The notes beneath the pieces were generated by a model, which saw nothing but the letters and a program-made list of their open reading frames with translations, had not been told where the DNA came from and ran no database searches. From positions 150,607,365 to 150,671,364 of the forward strand of contig CP136068.1 in the NCBI GenBank assembly GCA_032622095.1: a stretch of DNA of 64,000 nucleotides, in the 5' to 3' direction. This DNA is from Siphonodentalium dalli (taxonomy: Eukaryota; Mollusca; Scaphopoda; Gadilida; Siphonodentaliidae). Below, piece after piece: positions 11,934 through 24,639 of the stretch (position 1 is its first letter; each line of letters opens with the position of its first letter). A program made the position numbers and the translations under genes.

Positions 11934-14900
11934 TCGTTATAACGAGATACGATCTCGTTATAACGACATACTCATCTCGTTATAACGACTTACTCATCTC
12001 GTTATAACGAGAAACTATCTCGTTATAACGACATACGCATCTCGTTATAACGAGAAACTAAGTCGTTATAACGAAAACCTAAGTCGTTATAACGAGAAAC
12101 TATCTCGTTATAAAAGAAACTTTCTCGTTATAACGACATACGCATCTCGTTATAACGAGAAACTAAGTCGTTATAGCGAGAAACTAAGTCGTTATAACGA
12201 GAAACTAAGTCGTTATAGCTAGAAACTATCTCGTTATAACGAGAAACTAAGTCCTTATAACGAGATATCTGGTATATATATATGGAACAGGTGTGTGAAG
12301 TTAGAAACCATTACCCAGTACCCAGTTCAAAACGTAAACATAACATGTTATGTATTAGATGTGGTTGAAGAGATATCCGAAATATTGTTTTTATCTCGTT
12401 AACGACTTACTCATCTCGTTGTAACGACTTACTCATCTCGTTATAACGAGAAACTATCTCGTTATAACGAGAAACTATCTCGTTATAACGAGAAACTATC
12501 TCGTTATAACGACATACGCATCTCGTTATAACGAGAAACTAAGTCATTATAACGAGATATCTGGTATATATATATGGAACAGATGTGTGAAGTTAGAAAC
12601 CATTACCCAGTACCCAGTTCAAAACGTAAACATAACATTGGAATATCTCATTACGGTAGACGGGGGAGATCGAGGATTTAGTTCCTTGTTTTTGCAGTAA
12701 TTCTCAATATGTCTGTTGTTGGGGGTGCATGATTTGGGTTCTGGACCATTGGCGGCTCATCTATCCTATCCCCACGTCAAATTACCTATAGCCCGCGGAG
12801 AGGGACCGAAAGGGACGGATTTCGAATAGGTTTCTGAACAGTACGCCAGACACCTGTTCGCAAATTCACGTAATGGCCATTATATGTTGTCATGTTGATC
12901 GGGGAGGTGCACGATGGGTTTGCTGTTCCAATTGGGCGCAAATCTAACTGTGCCCCTCTGTATAGAGCCTATACTCACCGGGAGTGTCCTGGGAGGGGTG
13001 CATGAGAGGACCGCGGAGGTGTCGGAAGCTAAATGTGACACTGGTATGAGCACCAAAAACACACAGAAACACCACCCGTTGAGAAAATTAACCCCCAAAA
13101 AATGAGAGGGACCATGAAGAGCGTATTCAGAATCCTATTCGAAATCCGGCCCTCCCGGTCCCTCTCCTGGGGGTAAAAGTCATTTGACGTGGGGGTCGGG
13201 TAGGCGAGTAGCCAATTGTCGCGAGCCCAAATCCTGCACCACCTCCCACGGACAGATTGAGAGTTACTGTAACAACAACAAACTGGTTACTGACACCCAG
13301 TTCGCGTTCGAGAAACCTATTCGCATTCTAGAAACCTTTTCGAAATCCGCCCCTATCGGTGCCTCCCCGGGGGTTATAAGTGATTTGAAGTGGGTATCGG
13401 GTAGATAATCTGCGGATCGACCGGAACCCAAATTGTCCATCCCCTCCCACGGACAGATTGGGAGTATAATACTGCGACAACAACGAACTAGTTTCTAACG
13501 CCCAATTCACGTTCCAGAAGCCTATTCGAAATACGCCCCTATTGGTACCTCCCCGGTGTCATAAGTGATTTGGAATGGGGGATGGGTAGAGAATCTGCGG
13601 ATCGACCAGAACCCAAATTTTCCACCCTACCACAATCAGGTTGGGAGCAATTAAGAAACAACGAACTGGTTGCTGGCTACCAATTGGCTTTCCAAAAACC
13701 TATTCAAAATCAGAAACGCTCTTCATGTTCCCTCTCATTTTTTTGGGGGTGAATTTTCTCAACTGGGTGGTGTTTCTGTGTGTTTTTGTTGCCCATACCA
13801 AGTGGCACATTCAGCTTCCGACACCTCCATGACCCCTCTCCTGCAGCCCCTCCCCGGGCCCTCCCGCTCTAGTATAGGCTTTATACAGAGGGCACAGTTA
13901 GGTTTGCGCCCAAATGGAACAGCAAACCCGTCTTGCTCCTCCCCGATCAACATGACAACATATAACGGCCATACGTGAATTTGCGAACAGGTGTCTGGCG
14001 TACTGTTCAGAAACCGTCCCTCCCGGTCCCTCTCCGGGATAAGTCATTTGACGTGGGGTCGGGTAGGCGAGCAGCCAACTGTCGCGAGCCCAAATTGTCC
14101 ACCCCTCCCACGGACTGAACTGGTATCTGACGCCCAATTCGCGTTCCAGAAACCTATTCTAAATACACCTATCGGTACCTTCCCGGGGTCATAAGTGATT
14201 TGGAATGGGGATCGGGTAGAGATTCTGCGAATCGACCAGAACTCAGATGGTCTATAAGTTCTATAAGTAATTTGACGTGGGATAGGATAGATGAGCCGCC
14301 AATGGTCCAGAACCCAAATCCTGCATCCCCTCCAACAGACAGATTGAGAATAACTGCAAAAACAACGAACTAAATCCGCGACCTCCCTCGTCTACCGTAA
14401 TGAGATATTCGAATGTTATGTTTACGTTTTGAACTGGGTACTGGTTTCTAACTTCACACACCTCTTCCATATATATATATATACCATATATCTCGTTATA
14501 TTTACACAATAAGTGTTGTCATCACTAAATCCAGCATTCTGATTGGTCGGCGCCCACGTGGCTAGTTGCAGTTATTTCTCGGTGAATGCGTAACGCCTCA
14601 TAACACCAAGCTAATAACACCATCGATACGTCATTAGGTTTGGAAAGACGAACGCGTAATGCTTTGGGCGCATTTTGACTGGCGCAGGATTGACTTAATA
14701 CATCATCGGGTTTCAACATGAAGAGAAATTGTTCCTATTAACGTTTGCCAAGGGTGCTATAGGGTATTTTGGGCTGATCTTGTCACGATACACTTTTCGA
14801 TTTAAATATATTTACAAAAGTGGCTTTTTCGCTAATTGTATATAAATATAAGGATTAACTGTCATGTGGACTATTTTTATGGAGATGTAACGGTGAGGTA

Positions 14901-15313
14901 AGTGGACATAACTTGTATGTAAAACCCTTCGGGTTTTACACAAGTTATGTCCACTTACCTCACCGTTACATCTCCATAAAAACAGTCCACATGACAGTTA
15001 ATCCTTATATAACGACTTAGTTTCTCGTTATAACGAAATATGTTTTCGTTATAACGAAATAGTTTCTCGTTATTACGAGATAGTTTCACGTTATAACGAC
15101 TTAGTTTCTCGTTATAACGACTTAGTTTCTCGTCATAACGAGATGCGTATGTCGTTATAACGAAAACGTTTCTCGTTATAACGACTTACTTTCTTGTTAT
15201 AACGACTTAGTTTCTCGTTATAACGAGAAAGTTTCTCGTAATAACGAGATAGATTCTCGTTATAACGAGATATTTTCTCGTTATAACGAGATAGTTTCTC
15301 GTTATAACGAGAT
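11934..15313. mobile_element. 3.4-kb foldback element with palindromic-unit arrays at both ends
   Basis: The outer parts are arrays of TCTCGTTATAACGAGAAACTA-like units: 11934-12268, 12394-12560 and, inverted, 15009-15313. Inside them, sequence such as GAATATCTCATTACGGTAGA (12630) returns inverted at about 14393-14412, and GTTGATCGGGGAGGTGCA (12895) returns inverted near 13940-13957. The interior (13150-13720) consists of about three direct units of about 190 bp with marker AACCTATTCG and is visibly more GC-rich than its surroundings. A 500-bp stretch with a separate hairpin MITE (14848-15008) interrupts the right arm. No transposase is seen. Confidence 0.75.
14848..15008. mobile_element. Near-perfect 160-bp palindromic MITE
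   Basis: The arms begin ATAAGGATTAACTGTCATGT and fold back almost perfectly through GGTGAGGTAAGTGGACATAA to a centre at CCCTTCGGG. The loop is only a few bases. It sits at the inner edge of the right TCTCGTTATAACGAGA array. Confidence 0.8.
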
Positions 15314-15492
15314 GAAGAAAAAAATTCGGATGTCCTAAATCAGCCACCGTAGAGAAGGGTGTATATGTAGTGGTAATAATTTATCCACCTTCAGATTGTA
15401 TTTGTTGTTGAATGTGCTTCTTTCGAAAATAACGCACGATTCAAATTTTACGACGTTTTGCAACATCAAACAATGACATACTACCTAGTATG

Positions 15493-15531
15493 CTTCAGAA
15501 ATGTCGTATAATTTATACGACATTTCTGAAG
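15493..15531. repeat. Perfect short palindrome
   Basis: CTTCAGAAATGTCGTATAA is followed, after one base, by its reverse complement, with no mismatch. Function unknown. Confidence 0.75.
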
Positions 15532-17366
15532 TAAGAAATTCGTCCAATCAGATTGATGAATATTGTCCACGTGGCTTAATAGCGTATATCTGATAGGTGA
15601 TCACTGTGGATAAGACTCTATCCTATGTGATTGAGGCCGCAGATTCCGATTCTGCAATAAAAAAACAATCGCGCCAAAGAGGGAAAAAATCGACATTTTC
15701 GAATTTCACCGACGATATAAAGTCTGAAAATAATTTGAAGAAGAAAGAGCACCTGACAAGTTAAAACTATTTAATATTTGTTTAAACAATTAAGTACTAT
15801 AGATGCCTGTTTTGTTTAAATTCTTGCTATTTAAAAATGTATATTCTCAAAAGAGTCTGGAATTTCTTACTGATTTATTGACACAGAATTTAAGAATCAT
15901 CAGTCAGTTGAAACTTCACATTCTACAATTCTATAACATGACAAATCTTTAAAATATCACCGTTTTCAGGTAACAAGAACTTCTACAAATAAAACCTTTT
16001 TACGGGTACTGTTTATATATCCATATCACCTCTGGAGATCGTTAGAGGACACTTAGTTTGTCTTGATTCAAGGAATATCCTTAATATTTTCATTTAGAAA
16101 GACAGTCACCCATAAATAATTGGATATATCTGAGAATGTTCATATCAAGCCCGTTGCCCAATGACAAATTCGGCTGAGCTGAGTTGTAAACAGATCTATA
16201 TATGCTTTATTCTCTGATCAAATGTGACATGAGAAAAACAAATTTCCAGTTGACTGTTTCTTTATATATTCTTCTTGTGTGTGGATATGATGTTAAGTCA
16301 TATAATAAGAAAGATATTATTTATACACGCGCATCTCACTGCACCAAATTTGGAATTTAATTTCATTTAAACGTCACAAATTTTCATTCAAATATGTCTA
16401 GGTTTACGGTATATACGGACCATGTAAATTTCCATACATTTTACATATACCCGTTACATTTACGTGAGATTTACAGACACTTATTCTTCCACAATTACAA
16501 AATATTTGTTACATTCAAATTAAAAATATTTGTGGAATTTACTTTATTTTTCGAAATAGCGTATTTATGGATGCGTTAAATTGACAATAAACGTGGAATA
16601 TACTCATCATGTATAGTCGAAATAACATATTTATGGATGTGTTAAATTTATAAAATACGTGTATTGTATGGATAATATATTTTCGAAATAGCCCATTGAT
16701 GGATACGATATGGATTGCGTTAAATTTATGCGTCAGTTATATTCGAAATAACACATCTATGGATACACTTGTATCCACATCTACGTGCCGTTTGTGGGAA
16801 TCTTAACATATTCCAATGCTATGCATCTTTAACTCAGCTTAATCCATTATAACAGACAGCATAATTCATGTCACTCAAGATATTGATCTGAAATTATAGG
16901 GAAATGTGTAAAATTGGCAAGATAAAATAATGAGCAATGTTAAAAAATACCTTCAATTTCCTGGAAAATATAAATAGAAAAAACAAATTATACATACATG
17001 CTAATAAAGACGAAGGCATATGACTTCTGTTTAACCACATCAGCGACAAAAAAAAATAACAGATTGTCTATTCAGTCCACAACATGATTTGGAGAATGTA
17101 GTCTTCTTCTGTTAAATGGATTAACTCTAGGCTCCACACATATGCTTAGTATTAAATAGGAATGCACTTAATTTTATTCTCGATATAGTGATCAGGAGAA
17201 TTGACCGTGAAACAAACTACAACAATATATAACTGAAGTAAATTAGAAATAGACCGAGTAGACAATAATATATATAAATATATATAAAATAAACCTAGAA
17301 CCTCATTTACAGATAATATGGAACCAGGTTGGTGTTTGTCATCGGGATCTTATACGCCGTACACAA
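15532..17366. other. Intergenic, no gene seen
   Basis: An AT-rich stretch. The only structure noticed is a degenerate direct repeat of about 65 bp, four units, at 16550-16775 (marker CGAAATAACATATTTATGGA). Confidence 0.6.
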
Positions 17367-17751
17367 TTCAAAAGACCCAACAGAAGGGCCCTGTGCCAAT
17401 GCATTCTCTTATATATGCGAGTCGACCATAGGTCGCCTCGCATATATAAGAGAATGCATTGGCTTAACACATTAAAAATTATAAAATTGTTAAAGAATGT
17501 AAGAAAAAATGGTAAAAAGTGTTTTTTAGGCCAATGCATTCTCTTATATATGCGAGGCGACCTATGGTCGACTCGCATATATAAGAGAATGCATTGGCAC
17601 AGGGCATAACTGTAGCTATCACAATGTGGTCAAGGAGCCGGTTACAATGATATCCATATTTGTATGGTTTTATTGAGACAGACCGAAGATATTTTAGGCT
17701 GTTGAAGCTTTATTTGGCCGGTTTTGGCCGGTTTGTTGGGTAAAGGGTTAA
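17367..17751. mobile_element. piggyBac-like MITE, family P2, copy 1
   Basis: The 3' end TTGTTGGGTAAAGGG followed by TTAA (17748-17751) matches the better preserved copy at 44302-44693. The 5' end (TTCAAAAGACCCAACAG) is mutated. The body contains two facing palindromic modules, 17391-17465 and 17527-17604, each about 65 bp around GACCATAGGTC and bounded by CCCTGTGCCAATGC and GCATTGGCACAGGG. Confidence 0.75.
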
Positions 17752-19555
17752 CTCGCGATGCCATTGACTACTACCACCAACATGTAGAACCCCAGTGTTC
17801 TGCAGTATACTGCCAATATTCCTACCCCAGGTGTTATGGATAATTGATTTGACAATGCTCATAAATGAGATACCAATGTAGTCGGAATATACCAGTTTAA
17901 TTAATTCCCTGATCAATTATGAATATGATAATTTTTAATTTCTAATGGAATTACACGAAATTGTCTTTTTTATTCTAATGTACATATTCTCTATCTCATT
18001 GACTTACACTTGAATTACAATTGAATTACTATTAATTCTCATCATTGCTATTATTAAAGTTGTACCATATGAGGCAAACATGCCACAACATATGGTGGAG
18101 CATAATTATGTATTCACAAAATATTTGTTAGCAAACATCATTTCATGGGGCAAAACATCATTTGATTACTGCTGGTATGTCCAGGAAGACGACCGTAAGT
18201 GTATGCCACTACCCAACAATGTATTTCATTTTGTTTTCATTAATCCAAATTGTAAAGAATTTACTGTGATGTACATTACTGATTAAAACTTACTACTATA
18301 TTACACATGTCAGTGACACGACGAATACAATGCCATATATAAATTGCATGCATTGATCAGATATAATAGGTTAGACATGCACAAAGAGCTGGTCTCGACA
18401 TGTGGTCTCATTCAGGGGCCACCTCTTGAAAACTGATACTGATGCATCAAAACCAAGTTGATGCGTGTGTGTCTAAAATTGTATGTCACATTATACATGA
18501 ATTCAACAAAAGAAGAACATACAATAAATCATTGAACAATAATTTTAAGTTCAGACGGACGTATAGAGGCTCGTCAACAACGAATGTTCGTCAATTCAAT
18601 TTCACAGTCGTAGCCGCATCAGTGCTATAATGTCGTTAGTCCAGTTTTCAATTTATTCGAGAACTTCGGGTTTGAAGATTTGGTTGTCAGTTTTCATATT
18701 TGCATTGTTCTCTCCTCTTTGTGACTAGGCGAATATTATCCATGACATCGAAATACACATATATGTGACATTCCACAGTCCAACATGCGCTCAGTCGCTA
18801 GAAAACAACGTAAACGTGTTTGGGGATACGACTTTTACGGAACGTAGCGCGAGTCCACTTCCAGATTATAATGCCGCAGGAGATACGACCTTTACGCACG
18901 CATACGACCTCGTCGAAATTGTGTTCAATAGTGCCGAATGTAAAAGTTATAATTGGAAATCAGCATGGTTTACACGTAGCATTGGAACAAACTGTGTTAC
19001 TCGGATGACTAAAACAAAACGTGAATGTGACGTGACGATGTCTTTCAGACGCAAAATGGGCTGAAACTGTATCGATAGCTTGAATATAATCTAACCTACA
19101 TTTATGGTGAACATTTAGACCAAAATTGGAATATGTCCTACATTTAGTCATTTGTTGGACTGAAATGGCTACAAGTTAGAAATAAATCCAAATTGTTTGT
19201 AAATGTGGGTGTTAGGTTGGAAAATTGACATACATGTATCATTTGGAACATTCTGACCGAAGAGGGTGGGTGCAAGTGGCATTCTCAGACTTGGTTCAAT
19301 GGTGGGGTGCATTGGACATTTATTTTGGACACCCCATTGATAGTATGCATCGAGCGGAGTGTATTTAATAAATTGTCTACATGTATGTCTATGGCAATGC
19401 CTACTAAAACAATTGTTGCTAACATGAACCATAACAAAATCTTTGCTGAGAGATTACATGTGAATTATGATTTATTCTGAAAATATATATTATTCATACT
19501 GAAATGTGAAGTATTTATTCTATATACCCGCGGTAATATCGTATGCGTTACATTA
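17752..19555. other. Intergenic, no recognised gene
   Basis: Two small open frames (18080-18286 and 18765-19064) are present. The second is unusually CpG-rich and contains GDTTFT twice. Neither resembles a known family or has convincing splice or promoter context, so I do not call them genes. Confidence 0.5.
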
Positions 19556-20000
19556 AAGGGATGTGAAATACTCCGGTTGGGTGATCAAATAGAAATGGAG
19601 AATTTCTTGCTCAAAGTAGTTATTTTTATGAATATTAACCCAAATTTACAATACACACCGTCAGTCTTATACATTTATTATATGCAATACGTATTAATGG
19701 CGAAATCATTTGCGTTAGTTTATCGCCGATTTTTGCGTCCCGAATCAAGATGTAAATATTTACAATTGAGCGTAGTTCAGACGGTGTCTTCTATGGAGTT
19801 GTATGGTCGATTTCCTTGAGATTTTGGGCGATGTTAGTAGAATGCTACATTCCCCCAGTTGGCATAACGCTTGAGTACTAATTTATCAGTTTCATGCACC
19901 CGAAAAAGTCCATAATATATCTTTAATATATAGTATTAGAACGTAAGTCGAGTGGGCCCGACTAGCCGCCCAATTAATCGCGTTTATAGGTGTCCCGTCC
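19556..20000 (+). repeat. Dispersed repeat, family R1, copy 2
   Basis: Longest copy of the family seen at 3175-3560. The part from about 19874 (GAGTACTAATTTATCAGTTT) to 20010 is duplicated at 21911-22040 with few differences, including GTATTAGAACGTAAGTCGAG. Confidence 0.7.
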
Positions 20001-21150
20001 GAAATGACAACAACAAAACTACCATAATAATCCACGTGTTATGTACCAGACAATAGCGTGGTTTAATATACGAACCATTCCTTGTGATATTTTGATGGTT
20101 GGATATCCACCTTGAAATGGCGGTTTAACGATGTTATAGTGGGATTTTGATTTAATTTGCATTCGACAGGCGTGCATGCACAAATAAAAACACACTTAAT
20201 GCAAAGAAGGTTTATTTACCGGTTGACATCGGTGAATATCTTAAGCTTATTCTTTACACTTCTTTTTGTGTTCCTAACGGGACATGTGATTCCAATGTTA
20301 CAAATTACGTTGTTTTATAACATATTTACATTATAGTGGCCTGATAGTAAAAACCTTCTTTTAGTTACTGTGTCAAACAGGAACATACATGTTTCGTAAG
20401 TCAATTTCACAAAATTGCAAACTTTTCCATAAAAATATTCACCCATATGCAGTACATCGAAAACGATAGCAAAAGCTCATAACCGAGACGGTTCTTTATG
20501 TGCTACCACTTTGGATGATCGAAGCATGAAAGCTCTTTGTGAGCTACCCCTTTGGATGATCGAAGTATAGAAGATTTTTATAAGATTTTGACACATTAAC
20601 TTTAATTATTTGTCAGACAGAATCGGGAGTGACTTTGAAATACAATGCACCAAACTTCAAGACAGAGCTCAGTCCTCTACCTTCGCTGGTCTAAATAATT
20701 ATCGGATTTTTTTATTTAATATGTTGCTCGTTATAATTCATTATACTTATATTGCTATATATGAAGGTATTATCGGGCAATTAATCTTGATTACAGCGTG
20801 TTGTCACAGCTATGTAAGACTGAAAATCAGGAAATCCTCATAGCAGTTGGTTTCAGTTTGATATTCGGAAATTATGTTTGTCCAGCTTACAGTAAAGTAC
20901 GGGTCAATGTTCGCCCTATAATGGACAGAAAAGAATGAAGTGCCTGTCACTTTCGTATGCATATCCACTTAGTTGCTGTCACCACTGATACATGATAATG
21001 CCATATCACATGTCATCTACTGAAGTCTTAACAACTCGTCCCGTTACCCGTGTACCACTAGACAATCACATCGACCCATGTTGTTACACAGACCCTATTA
21101 CGTAACAGATGTTGCATCGAATTACTACGGTATTGTAGAACCACCACACC
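20001..21150. other. Intergenic, nothing recognised
   Basis: No open frame with family resemblance. A short direct repeat TGAGCTACC..TTTGGATGATCGAAG occurs near 20500-20570. Confidence 0.5.
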
Positions 21151-21155
21151 AATTT

Positions 21156-22115
21156 ATTTATTATCTTGATTAATCAACTTACTATCTTGATTAATCAACT
21201 TTGCTATATTATTAATCAACATAGCCATCTTGATTAATCAACTGAGATATTGTGATTAATCAACTTACTATCTTGATTAATCAATTTAGCTCTCTTGATT
21301 AATCAACTTAGATATCTTGATTAATCAACATAGCTATCTTTATTAATCAACTTAGATATATTGATTACTCAACTTAGCTATCTTGATTAATCAACTTAGT
21401 ATCTTGATCAATCATTTAAATATCTTCATTGATCAACTTAGATAGCATGATGAATCAACTTACTATGTTGATCAATCAACGTAGCTATCTTGATTAATCA
21501 ACTTAGCTATCTTGATTAATCAATTTAGGTTTCTCGATTAATCAACAAAGTTATATTGATTAATCAACTTAGTAACTTGACTAATCAACTTAGTAACTTG
21601 ATTAATCAACTTAGCCATCTTGATTAAGCAACTTAGATATCTTGATTAATCAACATAGCTATCTTGATTAATCAACTTAGATATATTGATTAATCAACTT
21701 AGCTATCTTGATTAATGAACTTGGTATCTTGATCGATCATTTAAATATCTTTATTGATCACATTAGATAGCATGATTAATCAACTTACTATCTTGATTAA
21801 TCAACTTAGATATCTTGATTAATCAACATAGCTATCTTGATTAATCAACTTAGATATCTTTGTTAATAAACTTAGATATCTTTGTTAATCAACTTAGATT
21901 ATATGTTATTGAGTACTAATTTATCAGTTTCACGCACCCGAAAAAGTCCATAATATGTCTTTAATATATAGTATTAGAACGTAAGTCGAGTGGGCCAGAC
22001 TAGCCGCCCAATTGATCGCGTGTATAGGTGTCCCGTCCGATCACTATCTTGATTAATAAACGTAGCTATCTTGATTAATCAATTTAGATATCTTGATTAA
22101 TCTTTCTAATTATCT
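21156..22115. repeat. TTGATTAATCAA minisatellite
   Basis: More than thirty units of about 21 bp, consensus TATCTTGATTAATCAACTTAG. Each contains the perfect 12-bp palindrome TTGATTAATCAA. The array is split at about 21900-22042 by a fragment of repeat R1, after which it resumes to about 22115. Confidence 0.9.
21903..22042 (+). repeat. R1 fragment inside minisatellite
   Basis: The fragment aligns with 19874-20010, for example TAATTTATCAGTTTCACGCA and AACGTAAGTCGAGTGGGCC. It breaks the minisatellite into a large left and a small right block. Confidence 0.8.
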
Positions 22116-22248
22116 TGATTACGCTGCCGTACATTTCAATATAAACCTGAACATTTATATACGCGAACTTGCGTTTGCTCAGTAATTGTAATGTTTATTG
22201 TTATGACTATAAGTTATGGGTGCCATGTATATATTTTGTAAATGTTAT

Positions 22249-22540
22249 GGGGCCGGTGGCTCAGTCGGCCAGGTGTACAACACCAAGCGTCTCGCCCTCC
22301 AGCCCTGGCGATGAGGTTTCAAATCCACATGTTTCCATCGTGGGCTCGAAATCGTTATCTGGTGGAGTTGCTAGTTACTCGCTGATGGCCGGTGGTTTGC
22401 CGCACATGGTTTTTCGAGCCATTGACATCACTGTTAAATTAGCCGTAAGTGTGCGGATTTCCTCCACCTCTAAAACTGGCAATGTCGTGATATGGCCTTA
22501 GTTGCTGAAAGCGACATTAAAAACCACAATCAATCACGTA
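22249..22540 (+). mobile_element. tRNA-derived SINE
   Basis: The head shows a pol III box A, TGGCTCAGTCGG at 22257-22268, and a box B, GTTTCAAATCC at 22316-22326, with spacing usual for a tRNA. After the tRNA-like head comes a body of about 200 bp and a 3' end reading GAAAGCGACATTAAAAACCA then CAATCAATC. The head no longer folds obviously as a tRNA, so this is a SINE rather than a tRNA gene. Related tails are common in molluscan SINEs (from memory). Confidence 0.8.
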
Positions 22541-23188
22541 TAACTGCTGGCTTTGCTACTAAATAATCCAATTATAAGCCTTAGTGTACGACGTGCATGT
22601 CATGTCAGTACGTTGAATGTACTCACTTCATAGCATGTGCCCTCGTCCATGCAGATGGAATAGAGCGCGACCAACTGGCATGTCTATAGAAATATCGAGT
22701 GGGAGCTAATTCATCATACACCGTTTTGAAGTGCTAATGTGCGTTTAGGTTGCGAGAAATACTCAGCCAGCGTACAGTGTTAAGCTAACTGAATGTTTAA
22801 GGAGTTATTCGATTGTGATTAAATAAGGTAATTGTTCGAGGCATTCGTGACGGGTGTTGCATTGTTTTTAGGTAAGATCGCCAAATTCGATATAATGTAT
22901 TAATATCACACTGATAATGTATAGATATCAGTCGGTACTTCTCATACATATTCGTGGAACTATTGACGAAAACAAGTCGAAATAAAATAACATAGACCAG
23001 ATTTTACTTGGCCTGAGTTTGTCAAGTTGTACTATTAGGTTGATCTTTGCTTGTCCAAATTAAATTATATTTTCTTACAAATGCACGAAATCGTTACAAA
23101 AATTGCTAATTGGAATGTTATTTTCTTGGGGACAATTTTAGCTATTTCGACGAAATATATTTAAAAAAAATGATATAATGATTCGCAC

Positions 23189-23416
23189 TGTAGTGATCAC
23201 CGATATCCGGACATTGCCGAAGTATGAATCGGAGCACCGATCATGACGTCATGTTCTCGATTACCCGGATGAGGAAGGCTCTCTCTTCAGACCAAGAACA
23301 TAATCCAACCGAACAAGCAGCCATGTTGAACTATCTCATGCTATACATTTATTGTGACTCTTAGACTATATAAAGATATCTATAACCATAGTGAATAGTC
23401 CTTCATTTTCACTATA
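23189..23416 (+). repeat. 5' LTR
   Basis: The sequence contains ACTATATAAAG as promoter candidate. It is 98.7 percent identical to the 3' LTR (3 substitutions in 228). Confidence 0.9.
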
Positions 23417-24407
23417 ATGGCGACGAGGATGGGATCCTGGTGGAGATCAGTGGCCATGGGATCCTGGTGGGAATAATCATCCCTCAAATTCTGCAGTGGT
23501 ATCCAATGCCTCATAGAGGTTTGGAAAATATGATAGTTGCCGTCAACTGAATCAACCCTGCCACTGCTATACAAGATAATTCAACAACTACATGTATTAA
23601 AGAAAATGACACGATCACTGGATATGATTATGGTTTAGATTTATCATTTCATAAAATCATACATGAACCATGCACATGTATCAGGTAGATCTAAGATAAT
23701 GCTTAGTGCTTGTTTATATCCTAAACAAATGCACTGGGTAGATCTTGTGATAATGCTCTGATGCTTCATGGTTAAGTCCAGAAAATGATGCTAGAACAGT
23801 GCATAAAAGCATCAATACACAACCCGGTTAAGTTTGCACGTAAGTTTTGACATTTGCTAGTTCATATATATTTAGCTTCAACAAAGCGTTGTGTTGATTT
23901 TCAATATGCGATATGTTGAGGTCGATATGATATGAAACCCGGTGAAATTCATATATAAAACGTCGTGTAGCTTCAGGGAAATTTGTGCGAGTCATAAAGT
24001 GACATACCTCATTTATTTTACGAAATGATCACCAGTCTCACCAACAGTTGCCAAGATTAATGGGCGAATATCCAGACATCTGGGCGAATATGGAACTTAC
24101 GGCACCAACCGCATGTGTTTCTGATCCGGATGTTTGCCATTGAGCCATCCATTAGCAATTGACTAATTGACAATGCTGGACAGATCATACCATATACCAA
24201 GAGACCACACTGATGAGACACGTTACCAAAGAGCACTTCTGACATGACAGCTAGCTGGGTTATAGGCCGAAGATCCATCTCATTGACCCAGGGATATGAC
24301 GGTGTCTCATATTATCGGTATCCAGATTCAGGACCTGTGATCCTACACACCATCCATCCTGCGAGGTCCAACATACCCAGGGCTGTATTCTATCAAGCTT
24401 GGGGGAG

Positions 24408-24635
24408 TGTAGTGATCGCCGATATCCGGACATTGCCGAAGTATGAATCGGAGCACCGATCGTGACGTCATGTTCTCGATTACCCGGATGAGGAAGGCTC
24501 TCTCTTCAGACCAAGAACAGAATCCAACCGAACAAGCAGCCATGTTGAACTATCTCATGCTATACATTTATTGTGACTCTTAGACTATATAAAGATATCT
24601 ATAACCATAGTGAATAGTCCTTCATTTTCACTATA
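24408..24635 (+). repeat. 3' LTR
   Basis: Preceded by the polypurine tract GGGGGAG and followed by the target duplication GCAC. Confidence 0.9.
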
Positions 24636-24639
24636 GCAC

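Larger units (their letters stand above)
23189..24635 (+). mobile_element. Complete non-autonomous LTR retrotransposon (TRIM/LARD-like)
   Basis: Two direct 228-bp LTRs (23189-23416 and 24408-24635) differ at 3 positions. Both start TGTAGTGATC and end TTTTCACTATA. A 4-bp target duplication GCAC lies at 23185-23188 and 24636-24639. One base after the 5' LTR is a primer-binding-site-like sequence TGGCGACGAGGATGGGAT. A purine tract GGGGGAG directly precedes the 3' LTR. The 991-bp interior has no gag, protease, reverse transcriptase or integrase. The LTR carries a TATA box (CTATATAAAG). The element needs enzymes supplied in trans. Confidence 0.9.

Noticed and set aside
11934-12560. CRISPR-like regular repeats
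   Set aside because: Units are contiguous and palindromic with no unique spacers; a minisatellite arm of a foldback element in a eukaryotic genome.
18080-18286. 68-codon open frame starting MPQHMVEHNY
   Set aside because: Looked like a possible exon because a gtaagt lies inside it, but nothing upstream or downstream joins to it and no family is recognised.
18765-19064. 99-codon open frame with two GDTTFT motifs, CpG-rich
   Set aside because: No family resemblance, no convincing splice sites or promoter, and overlapping open frames in other phases; too weak to call a gene.
22249-22330. Possible tRNA gene (box A and box B present)
   Set aside because: The cloverleaf is not preserved and a SINE body with AATC tail follows, so it is a retroposon head.
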